DNA of 64,000 bases, taken from Aphidius gifuensis (lineage: Eukaryota; Arthropoda; Insecta; Hymenoptera; Braconidae). The notes under the pieces were generated by a model. The model saw only the letters and a program-made list of their open reading frames with translations. It was not told where the DNA came from and ran no database searches. Of the stretch, positions 1-12,700 are shown piece after piece. The stretch covers positions 1,364,001-1,428,000 of the forward strand of contig NC_057793.1 of NCBI RefSeq assembly GCF_014905175.1, in the 5' to 3' direction. The position numbers were made by a program, and so were the translations under genes. Each line of letters starts with the position of its first letter. The stretch's first letter is position 1.

Positions 1-1092
1 AAACGTATGTACGAGCATTGTTTATCAGGTCGACTACCTGACACCCAAGAGATGATACAAAAAGATGAAATAATTAAAATAAAAAGGTAACAAAAAACAA
101 AATAACATAAATAACCCTGTAAATAAATAAATATAATTTAATTAATTTTCAAGATGTTTATATGCATTGCAACGTAATGGTCTACCTCCAATAACAACTC
201 ACAATGTTATTGATGACTGGAACGATCCAATTCTTGCAGCAGTTCGTAGATGTAATTTATTCAACACTGTCCACGATCGAGTCAAAGTAATTCACCATAT
301 TATTATAAAAAAAAAAAAAAAATAATATCTAAATTTATAAATATTAAATTACAAATGTAACAAAATAATATAACTGTATGTAATATATTTTTTTTTTCAT
401 ATAAAACAGATTGTTTTTCATCCAGAGTTCCTGTCTTCAACAAATCCATTGTTTGGACTAGACTATGAAGAATTTGTAAGAGGATGCCACTTGGGTGTAT
501 TTCCATCTTATTATGAACCATGGGGTTATACACCAGCTGAATGTACTGTTATGGGTATACCAAGTATAACAACAAATTTATCTGGTTTTGGTTGTTTTAT
601 GCAAGAACACATTGCTGATCCAATGAGTTATGGTATTTATATTGTTGATAGACGTTTTATTGATGTTGAAGGAAGTGTACAACAATTAGCACAATATATG
701 TATGATTTTGCAAGATTAAGTAGAAGACAAAGAATTATTCAACGTAATAGAACTGAACGTTTAAGTGATTTACTTGATTGGAGAAATCTTGGTATTGTAA
801 GTTGTTTTGTTTTTATTATTTTTATTTTAAAAAATTAATAATTGTTTATTTTTTTTGTTTCAAGTATTATCGTCAAGCTAGAATAAAAGCATTGACTAAA
901 GTTTATCCAGAATTTGCATCTGAACTTGATGATGCTGGTGTTGGTAAATTTAATTATCCAAGACCATTGAGTGAACCACCATCACCATCATCATCACGTA
1001 TCACAACACCAGCTGCATCTGTTCCTGGCTCTGATGATGAAGACGAAGATGAAGTTGATGAAGAAAAAGAACTTGAGGAACTCAGAAGCTAA
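1..1092 (+). CDS. GlyS: Glycogen synthase (UDP-glucose:glycogen glucosyltransferase, GT3 family), 3' part
   Basis: The cytosolic enzyme adds glucose from UDP-glucose to growing glycogen chains. Four exons are visible: 1-86, 154-286, 410-796 and 865-1092, all with GT..AG junctions and consistent phase; the gene starts left of the window. The third exon holds the catalytic EPWGYTPAE stretch, which is the E-x7-E motif of this family, followed by a very conserved GIPSITTNLSGFG block. The arginine cluster RRQRIIQRNRTER matches the glucose-6-phosphate and phosphorylation-sensing helix of eukaryotic glycogen synthases. The last exon carries PRPLSEPPSPSSSRITTP, the C-terminal serine block phosphorylated by GSK3-type kinases in animal enzymes, then an acidic tail and a TAA stop. 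Regulation by phosphorylation and glucose-6-phosphate is therefore expected. The family assignment is very secure; the symbol follows Drosophila usage. Confidence 0.96.
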
Positions 1093-3744
1093 GATAAGCT
1101 AACAAAAAATTTTCGTTATTTTGATTTTTTTTTTTTGTTAGAATCTAATTATTCTGACATATTTAGAAAATTATTTTATCATTTTTTTTTCACTCAAATT
1201 CTAGACATATTTATTGCACACTTAAAATGCGATTTTAAATATTTTATTATTATTTTTTTTAAATGTGAGAATCTTTTTATTTTAATATTAAATTTTAAAG
1301 GATTTTATGAAATTTATAAAAATGTTGCTATTGAAATTATATATTATTTTTATGGGACTTATATTTATACCTATAATTTTACTATAAAAAAAAACAAATA
1401 GAAAAAATACTTTATGTTTTTTTTTTTTCGTAATTTTAATTAGTTTATTAATCAAGGTTTTATTTAAAATTTAATTAATTTTTTTTGTTTCTGTAAATGA
1501 TTATTACATCAGCAATTGAATCAAAATTTTTTTAATTATTATTTTAAGTTTTTGTTACACATACAATATTTGTTTTTCACGTAAACAATAACTTTCTTAA
1601 TTAAAAAAAAAAAAAAACAATTTTTGCTAGTTAAATTAAAAATGTACATTTTTTTTCGTTTTTTTTTTTTTTCTAACAAACGCAATATATACAATATACA
1701 GTAGAAATAAAAAAAAATTATTATTATTAAATAATTGATAATAATTTGTTTATCTTTATTCGGTCAAAACATATAACTCTGTTAAATTATAATTAGCAAA
1801 AAAAAAAAAAAAAAAAATTATGAAACTCCAATACCGAGGACGGTTTTGTAAATTCATGGACTTTGAGATTCTGTATTTTTTTTTTTGTTTAAAAATTATT
1901 TATCTCTTTAATATTTAAACGAGTTAACTATGTTTTTAATCTACGATAATATTCCAAATTATTATAATAAAATATCAATTTTAATATGTAATAAATCACT
2001 GACAATTTTATGACATTTTATTTCTTTCAAATCTTCGTAAATCACAATATAAATGTGTATTATTAAATAAAAAAAAAATAATAATATAAAGCAATAAAAA
2101 TTCTGATAGTATTTTACGTTTTCCTGCATTAAATTATTTTGTCAGACTCAATAAATTTATCTCAATTTGAGAATAAATTTATTTGTAAACAAAAATAAAA
2201 AAAAAATAATAATTTTTAAGCTATAAAGAGATAGTAATGGCACGTGTAACATTAATATAAATTAATGAAGTTAAATAATATAACTGTACAAAGTTATTCA
2301 CTAATAAAAACGTAAATAATACACATTTTTTAAATTTTTTATTTAACCTCATGTTAAAATACTACGAATTCATTGTTTTTGAATTTTTAAATTATGTTTG
2401 TTGCTTGATAATTGAGCACAACGTTAATATTAATTCTAAACAACTTATGATAATTTTATCTAAACAAAAAATGTTCTAATTAATATTATTATTTAAATTC
2501 CATCATATTTTTTTCAATTTATTTCATCATCAATTCACATGCTCTAATTTAAAAATCTCATTTTTATTAATATTATTATTTATTACTTTGTTTTTTATTT
2601 TTTTATTAATTAATTATTATTTAGAAATTTGAAAAAATATCTCAATTTGCATCAATTATTAATTATCAAGTGATAAAAATATAACCATCGAAAATACAGT
2701 TGTTTTAATCTATTGCAAGGAATTCTTTATCATGATAAAATTACATGCGGTTTCATATTTTTGGTCATAAAAAAATTCAACCAGTTGTTTATTTATTTTT
2801 AAATTTTTCTTTTATCCATCTATATTGGCTGATAGGTACTTAACATAAACACTTTTAAATATCATCAAAATTATTTTCTTCTCATCAAATTTTTGTGTCA
2901 TCAATTCCTCATTTTAAATCTACCAATTTGTCAGTTGTTTTATTTTTTCTTTCGACAATTCATTGATTATTATTTGGAATATTTAATTGTAATATTTTTT
3001 TTTCTAAATAAGAGTTTATATACTGACAAATACCGAAGGTACAAACAGCCTTTGGTTACACAAAATAAAAACAAAACAAAAAAAAAAATACTAATATCGT
3101 TAATACACACAAATAATTTATTGTGTTTTAAAGTTAAAATCTAGTCTAAGAGTCTTTAGTAATTGGCATTTTGTTGGCATATGGCCCGAAGGTATTATAA
3201 ACAATTTAATTACTATTTTTTTTTTGTAAATCAATAAATAATTATTGCAGCATAAATTAACACCAGACATATCTTGGCTTTATTTATTATCTTATATTAT
3301 TTTTTGGCTTTCACTTTGTTATTTTGTTCACAAGTGAAAGTATATCATCGTAAAACACCTGTTTTTATATTTTTGATTGTGATAAGAATTACTTTTTTCC
3401 TTTCTTTTACTAACAGACAAATAAAAAAAATATATAAATAAATAAATAAATAATGGAAAAAAAATAATAAAAAAAAAAAAAATTGTTGATTGATGACGAC
3501 AGGTGAAAATTATAATAAACAATTAAGTTATTTAAATAAAAAAAAAATTCACGATGCATTATTTAAGTAGTGACTTGTAAGACGTTAAATTGCTTTCGCT
3601 TATATGGCCCGTTTTAATTATCCTACCTTATCCGATCAATAATTAAAAAACAAAAAATTCTACTTGTATTAATTCCTTATTAATCGACAAAAATATTGAT
3701 ATCTTATGTTAAATTTGTCTTTTTATTTTCCTCTTAATATTAAA
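1093..3744. other. Convergent intergenic region with two 3' UTRs
   Basis: This stretch lies between the stop codons of glycogen synthase (plus strand) and the WDR62-like gene (minus strand), so it should hold both 3' UTRs. It is nearly pure A/T with many A or T runs. Possible AATAAA signals for the plus gene occur near 1706 and 2092. TTTATT, its reverse complement, occurs near 3281 and 3722 for the minus gene. The open frames here are low-complexity and I support no gene in it. Confidence 0.55.
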
Positions 3745-6700
3745 TTAATACGCCGGACGGATTAGGCGACCACGTAACATTGTCTCTCTATCAATTGTTT
3801 CACCACTTGTATTACCACTTTGATCCATCGTTAATCTTTTATACAACTGTACAACATTATCAGCTGTTCTTGTTAATTCATCCGCAATAGTATTGCATAA
3901 TTGTGGAGATACTGTAAACATTATTATCATTTAATTATAATTTATTTATCATTATTAATTTTTCATTTCATTCACTTATTTTAAATCATGCATATTTTAA
4001 AAACATGCTAATTTTTTTTGTAAAAATATTGTCCGAGATCATGCTTAATAATTATTTAATAAATATAAAATCTAAACTATATAATTTTTATTTTTTTTTT
4101 TAATGAAAAAATATTAATTATGAGTGACTATATAATTTAATGAATAATCTAATTAATTTTTCTATTTTATAATGAATGATTTGACTAATTTAATATAACG
4201 AAATTGAAACAATTTTTTTTAAATCAGCATGATCACTTACAAATTTTATAGATTAATAAATGTTTTTTAAATTTTTATATATTTTTATTTTTTTTTAGGA
4301 CGACATTTGATTACCTAATCGTCTATCCGTGTCTACTGTAGAAATAAATTATGATTAACATGTAAATTAGTTGATTAGTATTATTATCATGATGAATAAC
4401 AGTGAATGATAATTATGATAATGTTATTTGAGTTGATAAAGAATAAAATAGTGATAAAAATACTTACACTCAGCACCTGCAACATCAATTGTACGATCGG
4501 TATCTTTGACAGGAAGTTCTTGAGGACTTGGATCAAGTTGATTTCGACTAGATAACCTTGGACTTCCAATGGTACTCATTGGTCGACCATTTGTTATTGT
4601 TGTGTTTGAAGCTGATCTTCTTATTATTGGTACAACAGAATTTAAACTATTTTTTTAAAAAAAGAAAAATAATAAATTAATTTGTTAAATTTTATATAAT
4701 AATATTTTTGATACTCCAAGTTGATAATTAATTATACCTGTTATTTGATGGATCAATATTGATGCTTCTTGGTCTTGGTGGTAAAGCTGGTTTTCCATTT
4801 CCATTGCCATTTGATGATGTGTCTTCGGAACTTGAATCTTCTTGATTACCAACTTGACTCAAATTAACTATAAGGTAAATAATTAACTCAATAAGTGTCT
4901 GACAAATTAAAAAAGAAACTATCAATGCGTTTTGTCTATTAAAAATACTAACCACTTGAATATGCACTTTGCATACCACGTCTTCTAAGTACCATTGGAA
5001 GATTACTATTTGAATTTTGTTTTGTTTGATGATTAATTTTATTTTGTGAACTTATTGTTGGTCTCATCAATGCACTTATTCTATTATTTGGTGCTTGATT
5101 TATCCAACTTTTACCTGCCATACTAGCATCAGACTCTGAATCACTTTGCTATAAACAAATAAATTATTAATTAAAAATAATAAAAGCCATTATTATTATA
5201 ATATATTACCTGATTTAGCATTCCAACACTGCTACTACGTGTCATATGACTCGAGTGATTTTTACTGGAACCATATCTCGAAGGTAAACCAGTATTATTA
5301 ACACTCGAATTATTTCTCACTGATTGATTTAAATTTTTACTAGAAAGTTTTCCTGAAACTTTAAATGAATAATTAATAAAAATATACAAAAAATTAACTA
5401 ATAATTAAGCAAATTAATTAATTTATTGGTGAATAAAATTTAAAAAAAATTTCGCAAGCAAAAATACCTTGTTTTGGTCCATTTAGTAACCTGTTGGATG
5501 GGCCAACCGAGAGATCACTCAATGAACAAGCACGTCTCATACCACCATCATCTTTATCATCCTCATTTCCACTGACCTTGGTTGTATTATTATTGTATCG
5601 TCCACTTGCTCCAACTGTCACCAACGAAGCAACAACAAAATAAAAAAAAAATACATGCACTATATTCAAACTACACTCATATTTAAATTATACAATATTA
5701 TTAACATCAAAATATTTAAGCAATAACAAAAATAATTCAAAAATATATGGAGCAAAAAGAAAACAAGATGAATGTCAAACTCATGCCAGACATAAATTAT
5801 AATAATAATAATAAAATTCTGCTATTTATATAATAATAAATGATATAAATCAAGTATTTGCATGATAATAATAATCATTGATGATTTATATTGATAAATT
5901 GACGTGCAGTCTATGTACAACAATGACAATGTAAACACATCAAACATAAATATACAGGTATGTCATAAATATAATGACAATTTTTTATAAAAATGATACC
6001 TGAAAAATGATGTTTTGATGGTAGTATATTTTGACTAATTGTTGGTAATGTTTTTGTCCATTTAAGTTGACATCTCGAGGCTGGTGGCCATACACGTTTT
6101 GGTGAATTTGTACAACTTGAACCAGGTGTTGATGAGCTTGATTCCATTAATGATTTATCAATTGTATAATCACTATCATCACCAATTGATAAACGACGAT
6201 TATCAATTTTTAATAATGTATATTTATCAGCCTCGAGTTTTTTTAGTAATGGATTTTTAATTGTATAATAATTTTTTTCACGTCTAACTAAATTTTCAAA
6301 TTCTTTTGATAATAATTTAACTGTTCCTTCAATTGCACGTGTTATACGTATGTCAACATTATTATTATTATCATTGTCATTGTTATTATTATTATTATAT
6401 TTATTTGAATCATGAGTTTGTGAATCAGATGTTGATGATACATCAGCTGATGATGCACCATTATTTGGCTCAAGTGAATCATATGTTTCGAAATTATTAT
6501 TATCTTTTGTTGGTATTTGATTTTCAAAACCAGAATCACCATCGTATTCACAATTTTTTAAATATTTATCATTGTTAATTGTTATTTTATCAGTAAAATT
6601 ATTAGTTTTTTCACAATCACGATTTGGCACGTTTGGAATAACAATTGCAACATTTGATGCTGTTATTGTGGTTAATTGTTGTGGCAGTGATGTTAAGGTT

Positions 6701-9700
6701 TTATCATTATTATCCAATGACAATTGTTGTTGTTGTTCATGTTGTTGTTGATAAATATCATCATCATCTGTATTTTTATTATTAAAATCAGTTGATTTTG
6801 ATAATGTTATATTTGTTATATTTTTATTCCATGTTGGTCTACTACGATTTCTCATACTTTGTGTACGTGAAAATGTTCTTTTTGGTTTTGGTGGTTTATG
6901 TGGTACAAAATCATCAAGTATTAATAATGATGATTTTTTTTCTTTTGTTATTTTTAAACTATTACTTCTTGTTACATCTGAACGACATGATGTACGTATT
7001 TTTGAATTAAAATTATTATCATTATTATCAATATTAAATTCATAATAAATACATGTTTTATTTGGATGAAAATTTTCTTCAGTATAATTTATTGCTGCTT
7101 TAGCTGTGCTTAATCTTGTATCTTGTAGTGATTTCGATCGAAATACTGAACGATTTATAATTTTTAAATTGGTATTTTCATTGCTTGGATTTGAAATATA
7201 TGTATCAGAATTTTGACGTTTACGTTTATAATGTGAATCAAATAACATTTCAAGTGGTGCTGATTTAGCAAGTGAATCTGAATCATCACTTAATATACTT
7301 TCAGTACTTTTATGATCATCATCATTATCATCATTTGGATATACTTGATAATCATCAGTAATATCAGTTAGGATACTCTCTTGACTTTGTGTTTTTTGTC
7401 CTTTTTTTTTTGACAAAAAAAAACTAGCACTTGAGTGTCGGTCATTGTCATATTGTGTACAATCAAATACTTCAATTGATCCATCAGATATTATGCTTTC
7501 TTGTGATTCACAAAAATTTTTTTTCATAAAATCAATATGTTTTTTAGTCTCAATTTGTATATTACTATTTGAATTTATTTGATATTCACTTATACAACGA
7601 CGTGGTGGATTTTTATAATCACTTTCAAGTGAATCATCACTAAAATTTTCATCATCATTATCATCAGATAAATCAGACACTGGTTTTTTAATTTTCATTG
7701 GTAAAATTTCATATGATTTTGTAATATAATCATTTTTTTCTTCATCTTTTTCTACGTAATTTTCTTCTTCTTCATCTTGTTCTTTATCTTTTTCATCATT
7801 TAAACCAATAAAATAACTGCATGATCTACGTTTTTGAGCAAATTTTGTAAAACCATTAATACTTTTTTTACATTTTTCTTTAAATAATTTAAGTTCTTCA
7901 CATACTGGTGATTCTGGTAATGATTGATAATTTTTTTTATCAACAGATAATTTATATTTATCATTTTTTTTTAATGACAATGTTAATGGACGTTTTGTTA
8001 TACAAGAAATTTTATTATTTTTCGATATTATATTATTATCATAATTTATATTATCTTCCAATTTGTTAGTATTAGTAGATGATTGGGATATTTTTTTGTT
8101 AGTTGGTATTGCATAACGAACCAATTGAGTTGAATTATTATTACCTGATCCAATTCGGTTTTGACGATGATGACGATCAGGAATATGACTGCTTAAATCT
8201 GATATACTTTGACTGGATTTTAATGATGATCGATAGCCCACCTGAAATTTATTTCAAGTATTATTATTAAATCTTGCAAAATTAAATGATTTAACATGTT
8301 AAATTTAATTTATTTAATTACACTTTGAAGTTTTCTTCGTGTCTCTTCAATTCTTCGTTGTAATTCTTCTCTATTTTTAGTAACTTCAGATTCTTTTGGA
8401 GCTTTTGGTGCAGCTAATGTTGGTGTTATTCTCATTTTATTTCCCTGATTTTCTCCTCCACTCAATCTTTTAATTTAAAAAATAAAAAATTTATTTAAAT
8501 ACATTAATTTATTTGATGTTGTTATTATTTATTTACCTTCCATGAAATTGTGAGCTAATACTAGATTTTCTATTGGTTGGTTCATCAGCTCCACTCAATG
8601 ATTCAAATGCATTTTTAAGATATTTTTCACGTTGATTTTGATTAGCAACTAAATCAAAACCTTCTGAACTTGCTTCAGATAACATTGACAATGGATTACG
8701 TTCAGCACTTGGAGTTGATGCACCACCTTCAGAATCTGAATCATCTTGACTACCTGATGCTGTTGTTAATTCACTGCTACGATTTGTTTCACCAATACGA
8801 ATTTTTTTACCTCGTCTCTGTGAACGTCGCAGCTCTTCAACATCCATTGCATTAACTTTAAATTGATTTGATACAATGTCTTCAGGTGCTGGATAATACA
8901 TCAATCTGTGATGTGATTTTTCCGAGCCAGTTGTGCCATTTTCACCCTCTGAATAATCCTCAACATCACCATCATGTTCACCATCTTGATCCTATTCAAA
9001 AGTAATTATATTTTTTGTGTCACAAAAAAATTTTAATTTATATTAAATTTAAATATTTAGCACAAGCATATGTTAAAATATGAAAAAATGATAATTTAAG
9101 CATAAAATAAATTTTGTAATGTAATAAATAATCAAGCCTTGAAATAAATGTAAATTTTTCAGTTGAAATATTTTTAATTTCAACAAAAATCAACTTTGGG
9201 AAGTTGAAAAAAAAAAAAAAAAAAAAAAAATTATACCTCAATTTTGCTGTCATCAATGAAATATCGTGTTGTCAAATGCCAAATCATTTCGTCTTCATTA
9301 CTACCTCTAGTTAATGTTACATTGCCACCAGCCGCCTAGTGACCATTCACATTTTTAAAAGCATAAAAAAAGATTAAAAAAAAGTAACATTTGTATTGTG
9401 TATTTGACATTTAATAAATAACATAATGACAAGTAAAGAAAAAAAAATAAATAATACAATAAAATATATATTATTAAACAGTAAATATTAAAAAGAAAAG
9501 AAAAAAAAAAAAAAAAAACTGTACATGAGTTTGCAAGAAGAGGTCATTGACACTAGAGTTAACACATGGTAAATTAAAGTTAGTACCTTCTTTGAGTCAT
9601 CAGTCAATTCTTGGTAACTATCGGGACATGGTTTAAATGAATTTTCATCTTCCTACAAAAATGTGCCCCATTAAGTGTGTTAAATAAGCTCTACATAATT

Positions 9701-12700
9701 TAAAGTGCAATGATAATAATACTAATTGCAAAAGCATCAATAGTTATTAAATTAAAATTAGAAAAAATTACTTACTCTTTTGATGCTTATTGTATCTCTT
9801 CTATAATCACTACTAGATTTTGTTTCAGTGCCACTGTCAATTGAGCTATCTTTAGATCCACCAACTACACCATCTAAATCAACTAGCCCACTACGTGGTA
9901 CAGGAAATGGTATAATTTCATCACTATCATAAATTGATTTGACTGTTATTGAATCAGTTTGTTGTACTCTTTGTGCCCATCTACCTTTTGGCATATCAAT
10001 ACCAAGTGATCTAACACCAGATGAAACATTATTAACATCATTAACAGTATCAATTGATGTTGCTGTTGTTGTTGCTGATGCTGCTGCTGCTGTTGTTGTT
10101 AATGTTGATGAAGCTGATAATGATGATGATGATGATAATGTAGTTGTTGTTGTTGAATTTGTATTTGTATTTATTTGTTTTTTAGCCCAATGTGGTAATT
10201 GACCAACGCTAAAACGATAATCATCAACAATTGATTGTGCTGTTGCTGTTGTTTCTGTATTTGTTATTGTATTTTGTTCAAAAAAATCAGGTGTTGGTGG
10301 ACCAAATGTATTGTTATCATATTGTAAATCATTTGCTGTTGTTGTTGTATTAATTTTTTTACCAGCACGTATAGCTTGTTGTGATAATCTTGCTTGCATT
10401 GTAACAACCATATCATGTGGTATTTTCCATATAAATATACAACCATCACCACTTGCTGATACTAAATAACGACAATCATAACTAAATCTTAAACCAGTAA
10501 CTAGCTCAGAATGTCCAAGCATTGTTGCCATACATTCACCACTATAATAATCATAAACACATAATGTTTTATCAGTACATGATGTTGCAACATAAATACC
10601 AGATGGATCAAGTACAACTTTAATTAATGAACCATCCTCACCAACAGAACCTTTAAATGTTTTACTATGTTTACCAGTTGTAACATTATATACTCTAATA
10701 TTTCTATCTTGACATGCTGTTAATACATGTTTTTGACCAGAATCAATTTCCATATCGTATAAAGTTGTTTTACCAGCAGCATTATGATCACGTATAAATT
10801 GTGGTAAACCACCAGGTGTTGTTTGTAATTGACGAAATATAATACTTTTATCAGCACCACATGATACCATTTGTACTTTATCAGTTTGATTTGTTTGATT
10901 AAAAAATCTAACAGCTGTTATTGATGAACTATGATCATCAAGTGTTTGAAGAAAATTATAACCTTCATCAACATTAAATACATGTATTAAACGATCACGT
11001 GATGCACTTGCTAATAATTTTGGTGAATCAATTGTTAATTTTGTATATTTTGAATATTCTAATGATAGTACTTCAGCATCATGTGCCTCAATTAAACATT
11101 GTTCATCAAGTGTATTAATATCATGTATTCTAATATTACCAGAACGATCACCTGATGCAAGATTTTTACCATCTGGACTAACTCTTATTGATCTAACACC
11201 ATTTCTACCGTCATATGATGCATCATTTTTTTCATTTGATCCAGCAGCTGATAAATCAAGATCTTTTAAATATGTTAACTCTTGATCAATGTATAAAATT
11301 TTCAATAGCTCATTTGAATATATATTACGATTATATATTATATTATCGGTTTTTAAATTATCATCAATATTCCATACACGTATTGTATCATCACTTGAGC
11401 ATGTTATAAAACTTCCATTTGGCATTGAATTTGTTGATTCATTACCAGTTGGATACATTTCAACTCCCCATATACATGCTGAATGATATAAAAATGAATG
11501 TGATTTACCAACTCTTCTGATATCACGTATATCCCATACATAAATACTATGATCATTATAAACACATGTTAATTTATTATTATTTTCATCAAATGCAAGT
11601 GCAATTGTATCTGGATATTTTGCTGCTTTTGGATGTTGTGACATGTGATTTATTGTTAAACCTTGTGATACATCAACACCTAAATAATGTGTACGTGGTA
11701 ATGTTGTTATAAATTGTAATGTTTTTGGACTAAAACAACGTACAATACCTTCAGCACAACCAATAAATATATATTTTTCACCAATAGCCATACAATTTGC
11801 ACTTGTTGTACGTAATTCAACCCATTTATCAAGTAAACGACGATTATTAAATTCACATAATAAACCAGTTTTTGTTATTGCATAGGTTGAATCAGCCATA
11901 TCACCACGACCACATGTTACATCAACAAAATCATTATTACGTTGTTCACCAAGTATTGCTGAACGTCCCATTAATGGTACTGGTTCTTTGTATTTAGCAT
12001 TACGTGAATATTCTAAATACCAAAATTTTACATGTCTATTACCAACTGTAACAAAATAATTTCCATTTTCAGCAAATGACACAGCCTTGACTTTGCTTGA
12101 TACTTTATTTGATGCAACTTTTATATTATTACGCCAGTCCCATACATTTACAATCATGTCATGTTGTGAACCCACTGAAACTACATATTTGTTGCTCGGT
12201 GAAAATGCCTGAGAAATAAAAAAAAAAAAATTCAATTATTAAATTATATATACTTTTTTATTTTTATCAACTAGCTATTTTTATTTTTTTCTTTATTTAA
12301 ATAATAAGTTGTTATTTTTAATTATGGGACAATCGCCCAATCGAAATAATTTTTATCTTTCTTTTATTTTTATTTATAATTAACTTTTTTTTAATTTTAA
12401 TTTTATTTTTATCTCAAAAAGTAAACGGATATAGAAACGTGTTGTTATTTTAATTTTACTGTTTTATTATTATCTTTTTTTTTTTTTTTGTTCTCATGAG
12501 TCATGATTTTTTCTAATAATAATGTCAGATGTCAAATTTAAATTACTATAATTATTTATTATTATATTTTAGTGTATTATTAAAAATACAAAATTTAAAA
12601 ATAATAATTAATTAATTAATAGAGCATAAGAAAGTAATCAAGTGAAAGATAAAAATAAAAAATACCTATATGAAAAAATTAATTAAAGTAAAATTTTTAG

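Noticed and set aside
303..533. Minus-strand frame over the glycogen synthase 3' exon
   Set aside because: Antisense shadow of a conserved coding exon and the adjoining T-rich intron.
6333..6578. Open frames opposite or within the 6000-8241 WDR62 exon
   Set aside because: They are shadows of an Asn/Asp/Ser-rich coding exon in other frames; their own sequences are low-complexity.
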